Shown: in pieces, positions 43,720 to 54,048 of the stretch | Layout of the letters: each line of letters starts with the position of its first letter | How positions within the stretch are numbered: the stretch's first letter is position 1 | Assembly: GCF_027579695.1 (NCBI RefSeq) | Contig: NC_083587.1 | Span: 59,631,238-59,695,237, forward strand | Reading direction: 5' to 3' | DNA from: Neoarius graeffei | Lineage: Eukaryota > Chordata > Actinopteri > Siluriformes > Ariidae | DNA length: 64,000 nt | The notes under the pieces: model-generated | The model's database searches: none | The model's input: the letters and a program-made list of their open reading frames with translations, nothing else | Told to the model about the DNA's origin: nothing | Made by a program: the position numbers and the translations under genes

Positions 43720-43860
43720 GCGCAGGGACGCTTGGAGGAGCAGCGTAGCAAAGCACCAGGTCCTATGGATGATGAAGATTTCTTCTCCCTGCTGTTGAAG
43801 GTCCAGGGAGGCCGTATGGACGAGCAGAGAACAGAGCTGCCTGTAGCACTTCGGTATTAA
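43720..43860 (+). CDS. gpsm3: GPSM3-like GoLoco protein, last exon
   Basis: Acceptor AG at 43718-43719; the frame continues in phase 0 to TAA at 43858. Residues 313-358: AQGRLEEQRSKAPGP completes motif 3 (EQR triad at 319-321), and DEDFFSLLLKVQGGRMDEQR is motif 4 (EQR at 347-349), ending TELPVALRY. As recalled, human GPSM3 ends with LLELLLRVQGGGRMEEQR, a close match, and this argues for GPSM3 over GPSM1/2 and PCP2. The arginine of each triad, needed to contact the G-alpha nucleotide, is present in all four motifs. Confidence 0.88.
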   Translation, partial: AQGRLEEQRSKAPGPMDDEDFFSLLLKVQGGRMDEQRTELPVALRY

Positions 43861-44329
43861 AAGAGACGCTGGCTGAAAAAACGGTGTTATTTCGGTTATA
43901 TCTGAAATATGTCTTTTTAGTGACTTGGTTAACTTGCTTTTTGTCTGAAAATGATGTAATTTATGATTTTCTGAGCCTCAAGGATGTTTTAAATTGTCGC
44001 CATTCCCAAGGATTCATTTCCTTGTTTCTGTTTTTTGCGCAATGAAACTTGAGTGTTAATCATAGAACGCTTTTTCGAAAAAGAGCGAAAGTCAACACTT
44101 GAGCTGAGATAAATGTTGCACATGGTTGCAAAAGCCGTTTAGTATTTGCTGATGTGTTTAAATGTCGGTGTTTGCTTCAGGGAGGCGTCAAAGAGAGATG
44201 AGAGGTACAGAGAGTGCAGGCTTTTAGAAGTGTTTATGGTATAAAAGCCGTGAAAGACCAAGCGCTGAAATACAACGGAGGATATAAGAAGTAAGGCAAA
44301 GACACTGTACACGAAAGGGGTAATTAAAA
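43861..44329 (+). other. gpsm3 3' untranslated region (probable)
   Basis: No repeat or competing gene. Extends from the stop codon to clustered AATAAA signals. Confidence 0.5.
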
Positions 44330-44349
44330 AATAAATGAATAAATAAATA
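44330..44349 (+). terminator. Candidate gpsm3 polyadenylation signals
   Basis: AATAAA-type hexamers overlap in AATAAATGAATAAATAAATA, 470 bases after the stop. No transcript data; this is the first strong cluster downstream. Confidence 0.4.
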
Positions 44350-44841
44350 ACAGATATCACAATTAATATTTGACAGTTGACGGCTGATATTCTCACAGGT
44401 ATTTGAACTTTGATTAGACAACAAATTAATTTGTCGAATTAAGTGTACAGTACACAAATCTGCATACTCGACTAAACAAAAATCTCGTCTTTTGACATTG
44501 TTGGAATTCAAATTTTTAAAAAATTAAATGAAATTTATTTCACTGTGGAGACGCTCTCAAGAGAAAGACATGTTGAAACACTTATAGAATGACTTTATGC
44601 CCTTTTCAGTATAAAATCTGACGTAACCCCAACAATAATCAACATTTTGGGATATTCTTCAGACATAAGGTTTGAATTAGGAATAGGAATGAACGTGAAA
44701 AATTTCACGAATGTAGGTCGTCCAGAAACTGAATACATGAAAAAAAACACCTTAAAAAATACAGCACACTGTTGTGTTAATGTTAATGTTTTGCAACTGG
44801 AGTTCAATTGACGTGTATATCATTATAACCCACAATTGACA

Positions 44842-45425
44842 TACAGTACCAGTCAAAAGTATGGACACCTTCTAATTCAGTGTTTTTTCTTTAATTTCGT
44901 GAATTAAAAGTCACTTCATGTCTTAAAGCAGTGTTGTAGTCGAGTCACTAAACCTCGAGTCCGAGTCCAGTCTCGAGTCCCCAGTGTTCAAGTCCAAGTC
45001 ATAAAAAAAATTTCAAGTGGAGTCCACTATTGATCCGAGTCGAGTCCGAGAACAAGACTCCAACTGCACCATTTGACTTTGGCTATTTTAGCGCCATTAA
45101 CGTTAGTTTGTTCCTGAACATGACGTATGAACAGGTGAATGTGCATTCTCTTGCACAAAATTGGCATAAAAATTAATGTAGATATAAATATCTTATGCCA
45201 AATTATTATGGCATGTTACAAAAAATAAAGAAAAAACCCAAGTCCTCATCTCCAATTTACGAGTCCGAATGCAGTTAATGCACGAGTCCGAGTCCAAGTC
45301 CGAGTCATCGGTGCTCAAGTCCAAGTCAAGTCACGAGTCCTTAAAATTAGGGCACGAGTCAGACTTGAATACTACAACCCTGTCTTAAAGTAATGATGGA
45401 TGTCGTTTCTCTTTACTTAGTGGTT
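44842..45425. mobile_element. Tc1-like end fragment interrupted by a hAT element
   Basis: TACAGTACCAGTCAAAAGTA and GGACACCTTCTAATTCA are a typical Tc1 terminal sequence. It is interrupted at TCTTAAAG and resumes at 45391 with TAATGATGGATGTCGTTTCT. No opposite end is present. Confidence 0.75.
44929..45382. mobile_element. hAT-type MITE with 8-bp target duplication and CGAGTCC repeats
   Basis: TCTTAAAG flanks both sides (44921-44928 and 45383-45390). Ends CAGTGTTGTAGT and ACTACAACCCTG. Both terminal regions are made of repeated CGAGTCCGAGTCC-like units. Confidence 0.88.
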
Positions 45426-45445
45426 CAGTTCTTTATATAATACAG

Positions 45446-47362
45446 TTTATTCTATCCACATTCACTGGATATGAGCAATCGCACGCTCTGATTGGCTACT
45501 CTACGACTAGGATATCAGCTCATATACCATGAGTAGACGAAAAAATGGCGGAGCATGTTACCGAACCAACCGAGGATGAAATAATAACTACTTAAAAACA
45601 AAACCCCAAAAATTGCTCTCAAGTATTTAAAAGAAACAGAAATAGCTAATAGACTGGTACCAAAATTCAAAAAAGTGCTTATTTAAGGAGTTAAAGGCAT
45701 TTTTGAGACAAAGTCGGCAAACAGTCTTATTTTGTCAATTTGGGTGTGCCGAATTCAAATCTGCAATATGCCGAGCTCTATCTGACCTCTGTTGACCTCT
45801 AGAGGTCATTGAACTTTGGGCCTGTAAACGTCTCAGCTGAACCCAGTTTCTCAGCTTTCTAAGGAATGAAATGTACTAAAATGATTAATGAAGTTAGCAA
45901 ATGGCCTTGTTTGTTAAATGTTTGGGTGCTGAATTCGTTTTTCATTTGTAAAACGACATATGACCTCTGATAACCTCAAGGTCATTAAACTTGGCCTATA
46001 GGCCTATGCATTTAACGGCATTTTTAAACTGACTTTACTCCCCCAAAAAGAATATGAACAGACAAAAAACAAATAGAAAGGAACAAATACAACATTAAAT
46101 GCCAGTCCATGTACATGTGACTTACTTTTCACAATGAGAATGCCTCGGCGATCACCTTACATAACATTGCATTACATTTAGCGGTTATTGTTTATACAAA
46201 GCTACTGAAAAAAGGACAGATTCAGCAGCATACAAAATGTGGGGGCATACAGGGTATACAGGTTCATCAGGGTTAGTATATATGAGAGTTTTTTTCTTTG
46301 TTGTTTGTTTTGTTTTGTTTTAAACGGGGTAAAGCCTTTACAAAAAACAAACAACAAAGAAAAAAACTCTCATATATACTAACCCTGATTAACCTGTATA
46401 CCCTGTATGCCCCCACATTTTGTATGCTGCTGAATCTGTCCTTTTTTCAGTAGCTTTGTATAAACAATAACCGCTAAATGTAATGCAATGTTATGTAAGG
46501 TGATCGCCGAGGCATTCTCATTGTGAAAAGTAAGTCACATGTACATGGACTGGCATTTAATGTTGTATTTGTTCCTTTCTATTTGTTTTTTGTCTGTTCA
46601 TATTCTTTTTGGGGGAGTAAAGTCAGTTTAAAAATGCCGTTAAATGCATAGGCCTATAGGCCAAGTTTAATGACCTTGAGGTTATCAGAGGTCATATGTC
46701 GTTTTACAAATGAAAAATGAATTCAGCACCCAAACATTTAACAAACAAGGCCATTTGCTAACTTCATTAATCATTTTAGTACATTTCATTCCTTAGAAAG
46801 CTGAGAAACTGGGTTCAGCTGAGACGTTTACAGGCCCAAAGTTCAATGACCCCTAGAGGTCAACAGAGGTCAGATAGAGCTCGGCATATTGCAGATTTGA
46901 ATTCGGCACACCCAAATTGACAAAATAAGACTGCCGACTTTGTCTCAAAAATGCCTTTGGGTGTCACAATTCTGGATTTTGGTACCAGTCTATAAAAGAA
47001 TATCATTTTTTTCCCTCCCCGTTATCTCCTGTTCCAGACTCCAGCCCAGTTGGTGGCAGTAATGCACCTTTAAGTTGGTTTGCCAGCTGACAAAAAAACC
47101 CGAAAGAAAAAGAAGACCGCAAAAAAATACATAAAAAAGGAACAAAATATGGAATGAAAGAATTTGATCGTAAGAACGTATCTTTTTTATTTTTCAAGAA
47201 TTATTATCATTATCACATTTTTCACGAATTGCTCCTGTCATTTTGCCGGTTTGTTTACATTCTAAGCAGAAATGATTTTGTCGGTATAACGTTTTTATTT
47301 ATCGAATTTGCAAAAAAAAAAAGCTCTGTTTCTCAAAATCCAGTGAACGTGGATAGAATAAA
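45446..47362. mobile_element. DNA transposon with ends TATTCTATCCACATTCACTG, hosting a giant palindrome
   Basis: Left TTTATTCTATCCACATTCAC; right CAGTGAACGTGGATAGAATA. Own sequence: 45446-45648 (with a MAEHVTEPTEDEIITT frame on the plus strand) and 46994-47362, which is the reverse complement of the compact copy at 49088-49330. The middle is a foldback element. Confidence 0.78.
45649..46993. repeat. Near-perfect palindrome, arms ~650 bp, loop ~30 bp
   Basis: Left arm from ATAGACTGGTACCAAAAT to TTTCTTTGTTGTTTGTTTT (about 46312); right arm from AAAACAAACAACAAAGAAA (about 46343) to ATTTTGGTACCAGTCTAT. Differences are few (for example near 45670/46970 and 46265/46390). No recognisable protein. 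It behaves as an insert in the element at 45446-47362. Confidence 0.93.
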
Positions 47363-48120
47363 ACAGTTATTCCGCTCAATCTTGTCATACATGGATTATT
47401 GCCAACTCAGTGCTATGCGCCTCGTCGGCTATCAGGTCATGTACGACTCGATTTCGCAGAATAATTTTTAATTAGCTTCCTTTACTTACTTCTATATAAT
47501 CCATTCGAATTAGCTTGGAATTGTGTCATTTTCAAAGTGAGCTAGAAAGAAGGGAAAAAAGCAGGTTGCCATCCTTATTCGTTTTTTTTGTCACCAACGA
47601 TCTCATCAGCAAACTGTCATGAGCGATGTGTATTTTCCTCCTCAATACAGCAAACTGTATTGTTAAGATTACAGCTTAAACAAGAAAGTATGTCAATCGA
47701 TCTAAAGCAAATACTTGTATATACAGCATATAAGTGCGACATGGTTTACTGCTTAGGCTATAAGTTATACACTTACTGAACTTGCAAGTTTCCGAGTCGG
47801 AATTCCGAACTGAAGGGGACGTTTTATCGAACGTAGCATTACCTACGTTAATCTTGTCTTGTAGCTCAGGAACAAAACTAAAGAAACAAACTTCTCATGG
47901 CTGATCGACTACAATTATTGAGAAAAGTGGAACACAATACATTATTATACATACAGGACACTTTTTCGATGGAATAAAAACATGTGTTCTATTTCCTTCT
48001 AGTGGGTTTCATTCATTTGGTTTGATAGCATGCAATATTGTTAGCATATCGCTTATCCTACGTGTTATTATGTCACTTTACCCAATGGAGAATGAGCGTT
48101 GAATATGGTTTATGATATTG
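47363..48120. other. No gene seen; contains an end-associated repeat
   Basis: 47363-47470 has the AACAGTTATTCCGCTCAATC and GTACGACTCGATTTCG segments seen also at 48982-49088, a companion repeat of the TATTCTATCCACATTCACTG family. Nothing recognised from 47471. Confidence 0.5.
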
Positions 48121-48210
48121 CATGGTTGTCAAGACAACATGATGTCACACGTCGGAGACGTAAAAATTCCGCACTCGCGAGTGAACGACTGGGACAATTT
48201 GTAAACAAAC

Positions 48211-48300
48211 ATGGCCACCAGGTTTGCTTCGTTAAATACATCAGATTTTGAGAGAATTTTGAAGACGCGTTTAACACCCGAAAGGAATGTGTATGTATAA
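48211..48300 (+). pseudogene. Short N-terminus resembling DUF3504-type transposon proteins
   Basis: ATG 48211 opens MATRFASLNTSDFERILKTR and LTPERNVYV, then a stop. The MAxRFxxL...DFExIL...R pattern resembles the start of KIAA1958-like proteins (compare 49409-49330, MAARVAEPAEDKIKTRL). Only 29 residues. It abuts a palindrome with TIR-like ends. Confidence 0.3.
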
Positions 48301-48305
48301 TAATA

Positions 48306-48440
48306 ATAATAATATTGGCTGACTTTTTTCATGGTCTATCAGATATATTCCATTCAGCGACTCGTCTTCGACTCGTTCAATATTATGCTAGCTGAACAGA
48401 ATATATCTGATATACCACTCAGTGCCAGCCAATATTATTT
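48306..48440. repeat. Palindromic transposon ends
   Basis: AATATTGGCTGAC and TCAGATATATTCCATTCAGC are mirrored by GCTGAACAGAATATATCTGA and GCCAGCCAATATT. Centre GACTCGTCTTCGACTCG. Confidence 0.75.
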
Positions 48441-48981
48441 AAGTATCTTTGTATTTCTGAGGTAAACTATCATTTTAAAACACAAGATTTCTGTATAAAA
48501 GCTATACTTTTTTTTTTTTATCTAAAACTAATATACTGAGAAGAGCCGAATTTGGTAAACCTCTGATACATGGTCGTTTTCCAGTAAAAACGATCCTTTT
48601 TTTTATTTTCATTAATGTCACAATGAGACAATGAGTCGCAAACTCATGATTTGTATGATTTTCCTTTATCTGTTTTTTTTTTCATGGAATCATTGAATAA
48701 TATGAAAGCGTAGACTACATCGACAGCACTGGAAGTCTTGCACTACTTCTCAGTGTTGCCAAGTTTAATGAAGTAAAGTGATTAGCTTTATACATTCATA
48801 TTAATTCATAACTCTGTCTTTTAAAGTGTAGGATGTTTGACCTGCTATGGTATTTAACAGAGCAAAAGCAAAACACAATCACTGTTTTGTTGTGCACAAT
48901 AAAGAACATTCCAATTAAAACGAGTGAAAGAGTTAATCTCGACTCTTGGTGGTTATTCTTCAAGCTGTAATAGTGATATTT
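48441..48981. other. No gene seen
   Basis: AT-rich; poly-T runs near 48510 and 48670. No repeat recognised. Confidence 0.5.
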
Positions 48982-49088
48982 AACAGTTATTCCACAAAAT
49001 CGAGTCGTACGTGAGCTGATAGCTGACGAGGCGCGTAGCACCGAGTTGTTTATAAGCCGTGTACGACGAGATTGAGTAGAATAACTGT
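48982..49088. repeat. Inverted repeat flanking a TIR element
   Basis: AACAGTTATTCCACAAAATC and GAGTCGTAC are mirrored by GTACGACGAGATTGAG and AATAACTGTT. The same motif borders the related element at 47363-47470. Confidence 0.7.
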
Positions 49089-49510
49089 TTTATTCTATCC
49101 ACATTCACTGGGTTTCAGAAACAGAGCATTTTTATTTTATGCAAATTCGATCAATAAAAACTTTACACAAAACGTCTGAAAAAATAATTTCCGCTTAGAA
49201 TGTAAACAAACCGGCGAAATGAAAGGAGCAATTTGTGAAAAATGCGATAATAATAATAATAATCCTTGAAAAATAAAAAAAAGATACATTCTTACCGTCA
49301 AATACTTTCTTTCCATATTTTGTTCCTTTTTTTTTGTATTTTTTGGTGTTTTGTTTTCGAGTCGAGTTTTTATTTTGTCCTCGGCTGGTTCAGCAACACG
49401 TGCCGCCATTTTGTTTTTCTCTACTCACGGTATATGCGCTGATATCCTAGTCATAGAGTAGCCAATCAGAGCACGCGATTGCTCATATCCAGTGAATGTG
49501 GATAGAATAA
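49088..49510. mobile_element. Compact TIR element with DUF3504-type N-terminal frame
   Basis: Ends TATTCTATCCACATTCACTG and CAGTGAATGTGGATAGAATA. This uninterrupted copy shows the native 420-bp layout of the family seen at 14671 and 45446. A minus-strand ATG at 49409 opens MAARVAEPAEDKIKTRLENK and TPKNTKK before diverging. Confidence 0.8.
49330..49409 (-). pseudogene. DUF3504/KIAA1958-like N-terminal fragment
   Basis: Minus strand: MAARVAEPAEDKIKTRLENK, TPKNTKKK. The EEIxxLLxxKxxxNTKK pattern is the start of DUF3504-family proteins. About 27 residues, then unrelated T-rich sequence. Present in three copies of the same TIR element in this window (near 17290, 45545 and here). Confidence 0.45.
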
Positions 49511-49798
49511 CAATAGTTAAACATGGGGTGATGAAAAGTCACTCGTCCCAGCAAATTTGATATTTTTTCCCCAATAACAGCACAATAAGAGTTTTATTCC
49601 TTTTGTACCACAGCAACTAGTCAACAATTACCTTTTTTATTAATGAAACAACAACATGTCATATCCATTCATAGTAGCATTTCATGTTAGCAAGACAAGT
49701 GACTTCCTGTTATCACTTACATTATAGAGGATGTGCAGTCACGTGACCCGCATGTGTGTACTGGAAGGCTTCAGGATTGTTTACCTTGCGCAAGCATA

Positions 49799-50212
49799 AT
49801 GGATCCAGGGAGTAATCCTCAAGAAAATTCGGAAAATACCCCATTTACATCGCGCGATTACTTGTCTAAGTTTGTTCAGCATCTTGAAGGTGACGTGAGG
49901 CAGCGTTACGTGGAAAAGTGTTCCAGGTTGGGGATTGCAGATCCGTACAACTTGCCGCAATACTTGTTCAGGGAAATTCGGAGCTGCGGTGCCGGCGATT
50001 TGCCCGATCTGGCCTACCACGACATTTACAATTTTCTTGTTAATCGTGAATTGTGTTACACTGGCAAAGCCCTCAAAGCTTACAAGAGCTTGGAAGCTTA
50101 TAAATATTTTGTTGCGGGATGGGCATCCCAACTATACCTCTGGAAGGTTCCGAAGAAAGAAGTCTACTTGATAACCTCACGGGTAAGTGGCATTAAAGGA
50201 TATGGGACATGA
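49799..50212 (+). pseudogene. YqaJ-associated transposon protein, intact-looking first exon
   Basis: ATG 49799: MDPGSNPQENSENTPFTSRD, YLSKFVQHLEGDVRQRYVEK, CSRLGIADPYNLPQYLF, GDLPDLAYHDIYNFLVNREL, CYTGKALKAYKSLEAYKYFV, AGWASQLYLWKVPKKEVYLI, with a donor-like GGTAAGTG at 50184. This is the best version in the window of the exon also seen at 1924, 7746, 8798 and 61900. In related fish proteins the sequence continues into SWIM zinc finger and YqaJ recombinase-like nuclease domains. The next exon is not present, so the gene is incomplete. Confidence 0.65.
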
Positions 50213-50509
50213 AACATAAATGCACGCTATATCAGTTTCTTTCCATTAAAAATATGAAATAATTGCATCAACAAATACAAAATTATCTATTAAATTCAGC
50301 AAAATCGTTATATTCGTGATGATTATATGGCATTTCTGCTCGAGCTCCGATATGCATATTTTACAACCGGAAGAGCCGCTGTCACGTGATCATACGTCAC
50401 AAAAACTTTCGGGTACAGCACAAGCGGGTAGATGAATATGGAGAAGTGTGAATCGTGATGATGACGAATGCAACAAAATAGTTTTTGTGTCTTGGATGAC
50501 AAGAAAACT

Positions 50510-50725
50510 GTGGGTGGTAGAAATGGGCAACTGGACTTGCTTGAAGATTCTTGAAAACATTTCACCTCTTGTCCAAAAGGCTTCCTCAGTTCTGTCTGAT
50601 TAATAGGGAGTATCCCTATTTTGGACGAGAGGTGAAACGTTTTCAAGAATCTTCAAGCAAGTCCAGTTGCCCATTTCTACCACCCACAGTTTACTATGAC
50701 CTGGATGATTGAGAATCTTCACAGA
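50510..50725. repeat. Foldback of the Penelope terminal block, second instance
   Basis: GTGGGTGGTAGAAATGGGCA to CTGATTAATAGGGAGTATCC, then the complement from TTTTGGACGAGAGGTGAAAC back to CCATTTCTACCACCCACAG. Ends CCTGGATGATTGAGAATCTT as at 27265. Confidence 0.9.
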
Positions 50726-51457
50726 GATGACAAGAAAATTGTTTCGTTTTTAGTGTTTAACGTACATTGAACATCATGGTGTATTGCGACCTCCCAGTCA
50801 GTCAGACGCGCTGTTACTCCTGTTAGCAATGTAGCTAGGCTCAGTATGGCCAATGGTATTTTTTGGGGCTGTAGTTAGATGCGACCAAACTCTTCCACGT
50901 TTTTCCTGTTTACATAGGTTTATATGACCAGTGACATGAAACAAAGTTCAGTTACACAAATTGAAACGTGGCGATTTTCTATGCTATGGAAAGTCCGCAC
51001 TATAATGACAGGCGTACTAACACCTTCTGCGCGCTTCGACAGCGCATTGATACCTTCACTCGGAGTTGTACCATTATTTTTTAGACAGAGCGGACGGACC
51101 AGGGCATTCGCCCGCCTGACCGTGCCCGACGAGGAGCGCTCTCGGCCGGCTTGGGAGGCAGACGGCAGCCCCTCCTGGAAGTGTGGTTTTACCATGGGCC
51201 TCATGCGGTAAGGATTAGTATTATAATTTTGGGTGTATCAATTATTGATTATCATAATTCTGACTCGTTTTGCCATTTTGAATGTTTTCATCTCGGACTC
51301 TGGAAGCATTGTATCTCAATCAATCTCGAAAAATATCAGCAAAAAAAACTAGCTTGCAACGGACTTTAGCTAGATCTATGATGAACTTTCAATGTATGAT
51401 ACAAAAATAATACTTCTTTCAACAGATCATTAGCCTTTGAGCAGAATTGTTTTTAAC

Positions 51458-51655
51458 TTACCAGGAAGTGTTATCGAGCCGACCGCTTTCAGTTTCATGG
51501 GGATTGAATGAACTCTCACTCTCAGAATCATCTGACCCATCAGAGTAAAGACAAGATCCATGTTCATGTGAATTTCCAGCTATCGGTTCGAATTGATAGG
51601 GTCTAACTTCACATCTCTGTGAAACATCAGGAATGTCACTGTTGATGGTGTCCAT
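51458..51655 (-). pseudogene. Acidic N-terminus of a P2X7-tail-like transposon protein
   Basis: ATG 51655: MDTINSDIPDVSQRCEVRPY, QFEPIAGNSHEHGS, then an acidic Ser/Glu stretch and ESGRLDNTSW, with a donor-like GGTAAG after it. In fish this leader (VRPYQFEP...) precedes a cysteine-rich domain shared with the P2X7 receptor tail in transposon-borne genes. That domain is not in the window. It lies near the right end of the element at 50196-51895, reading inwards. Confidence 0.45.
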
Positions 51656-51959
51656 TTCGGTAACCTGTTTACATTAGATTCCCAAGCGCTGGCTCCTTGA
51701 AAAGTTTTTGTGACGTCACGGATCACGTGACCGCTTAGCTAATTAACGAATCATTGTTTTACGCTGATGTATAAAAAAGTTGAATAATGTGATGATTTTC
51801 ACATTTTTGACGCCCTGCAGTGATTTAGATGGCATTTCTTATGTCCTTTATACATAATTATACCCAGAAAAAAAATCCATGTCCCATATCCTTTAAGACG
51901 TTTATCATAAAGAGACTATGCAGGACGTTTTATCGTAGGAATGTTCGAAATCTAAACTC

Positions 51960-52055
51960 GTAAGTATGAGAAGAAAACAGTAAATCAGAAAATGAAACAT
52001 CGGGAATGTGAAAACGTGCGCAGCTTTCTGATTTACTGTTTTCTTCTCATACTTC
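51960..52055. repeat. Inverted repeat
   Basis: AGTATGAGAAGAAAACAGTA with AATCAG is mirrored by CTGATT with TACTGTTTTCTTCTCATACT, loop about 37 bp. Confidence 0.85.
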
Positions 52056-52494
52056 CTATGTTTCATGGACTATAACGGCATTTGCTTATTAAGTAATTTT
52101 AATACAGAATTTACTCTGATGAAATTATTCAGACACTCCAACGCCCCCCCTAAAAAAAAATTGGATCTGCACGATTCAGCCATGAAAAAGGCGGCATCCG
52201 CCGTTTGCATCCCTGTTTAAACTCATAGGTTAACCGACTTTAATCGGCTAATGAGGCTCGGTGGTCGGTCAAGATTTTTTTTAGTTTTCGCCATCCCTAC
52301 TATGGATTGGCCTTTCAAAGGCATATATGAGCCAAAAAAAAAAAACATTGTCATAGACTAGGCCAGGGTAGTAGGGCTAGGCATAGCCATTTTAAACGTT
52401 AGAGATCAAGCGGACTGAAGGCCACAAACACTGTTCTGTCTAGTTTCTAATTATGCAGTTATCATTCAATCCGAAAATCAACTTAACAGATGTA

Positions 52495-52704
52495 CTAGGA
52501 GTATTGAATTAGAAGATTACACCTACCTGATATGAAGTGTTCACTACAAATTCGGCTGGTAGAACTGGGGTTCCAGTTTTCTCTTCGCACAGCGGACACC
52601 CATTTTGCGCATCTCTCCTCATCTGCGGGGAATCTATAAAATGACACGCCCTCCTTTTGGCCCTGTCTATTGGTACAACCAAATGCTGAACAAGATATAA
52701 CCAT
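52495..52704 (-). pseudogene. THAP zinc-finger first exon of a transposase
   Basis: ATG 52704: MVISCSAFGCTNRQGQKEGV, SFYRFPADEERCAKWVSAVR, ENWNPSSTSRICSEHFISG, followed by a GTAGGTGT donor-like site. C-x4-C, the central W and C-x2-H define a THAP finger. It has the same layout and position as 8352-8534 but a diverged sequence (about half the residues shared), so the two come from different subfamilies. The catalytic exons are missing. Confidence 0.78.
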
Positions 52705-53444
52705 TCTCGAAAGATCTACTCCCACACACTTGATAATTAGAACGGGTTCGTCTAAGTTCTATGCGCGGCCTTGCCGTCCAAGATGGCAGATAAACAAATA
52801 TCACGTGACCTCGTGACGTCATGTGCACGCTCTCTATAGCAGCTATAAACGGTCTTTCCTTCCCCGGACTTTTTTTATTTCTCTCTGGAAGTAAACAAAA
52901 GCTTGTCATGTGAATGAGAAACCAGAAATATAAACTCTTCGGTCCTGAAATCTTTCCTATGATACTGGAGACAACTTCTGCAAATGATAAATAAACATCT
53001 CATTCAGAAAAACATGACCATATAACCATTTCATAACAGAACATTCATTCTCGTCTACGTGTAAGCTGTTACTCTAGAAATGACAATGTATTAGGACAAG
53101 TTGCGGAAACAGACAATTAATCATAATCAGATTTGAGGATTGAACATACATTTACTGGCCACTTTATTCGGAACACCCAGTAGCTCCACCTGCTTCAGTT
53201 TGATGCGGTTCTCTAATCAGCCGATCCCTTGACAGCAGCACGATGCATCAAATCACGCAGATACAAATCAAGAGCTAGAGTTCATTAATGTTCACGATGT
53301 TCAAACATCAGAATGGGAAAAATTGTGATCTCACAGTGAAATGTGACTTTCTTTCACTGTAGTATGGGTGTTGGTTTGAGCCAGATGGGTATTTTTGGTT
53401 TGAGTATTTCAGAAACTGCTGATCTCCTGGGGTTTTCTATGTCT

Positions 53445-53820
53445 CATCTCATCTCATTATCTCTAGCCGCTTTATCCTGTCCTACAGGGTCGCAGGCAAG
53501 CTGGAGCCTATCCCAGCTGACTACAGGCGAAAGGCAGGGTACACCCTGGACAAGTCGCCAGGTCATCACAGGGCTGACACATAGACACAGACAACCATTC
53601 ACACTCACATTCACACCTACAGTCAATTTAGAGTCACCAGTTAACCTAACCTGCATGTCTTTGGACTGTGGGGGAAACCGGAGCACCCGGAGGAAACCCA
53701 CGCGGACACGGGGAAAACATGTAAACTCTGCACAGAAAGGCCCTCACCGGCCACGGGGCTTGAACCCGGACCTTCTTGCTGTGAGGCGACAGCGCTAACC
53801 ACTACACCACCGTGCCGCCT
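53445..53820 (-). repeat. tRNA-derived SINE copy inside Tc1, 14-bp target duplication
   Basis: GGTTTTCTATGTCT at 53431-53444 and GGTTTTCTGTGTCT at 53821-53834, one difference. Minus orientation, full length. Confidence 0.93.
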
Positions 53821-54048
53821 GGTTTTCTGTGTCTTAAGAGTTTACACAGATAGAATGGCGCGAAAAACAAAAAACAAGCATCGAGTGAGCGAGCGACAGT
53901 TCTGTGGGTGGAAACAAATGCCTTGTTGATAAGAGAGGGAGGTCAGAGGAAAATGGACAGACTGGTTTGAGCTTTTCTTTTTGCCAGGAAGGATATAGTA
54001 ACTACCTCCTGTGGGTTCACCACCCACAGAGGTAGCAGTAGGGGGCTG

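Larger units (their letters stand above)
50196..51895. mobile_element. Nested DNA transposon with ends TTAAAGGATATGGGACATG
   Basis: Left TTAAAGGATATGGGACATG, right CATGTCCCATATCCTTTAA. Inside are a Penelope foldback (50510-50725), CACGTGATC-containing subterminal segments at both sides, and a minus-strand acidic first exon (51655-51458). Confidence 0.75.
49723..52838. mobile_element. ISL2EU-like element with YqaJ-associated and THAP exons at opposite ends
   Basis: Left TATAGAGGATGTGCAGTCAC, then GTGACC; right GTCATGTGCACGCTCTCTATA, an imperfect inverted pair. A YqaJ-associated exon reads inwards from the left, and a THAP exon reads inwards from the right on the minus strand. The middle contains another TIR element (50196-51895). 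Superfamily by gene content, as for 7744-8709. Confidence 0.65.
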
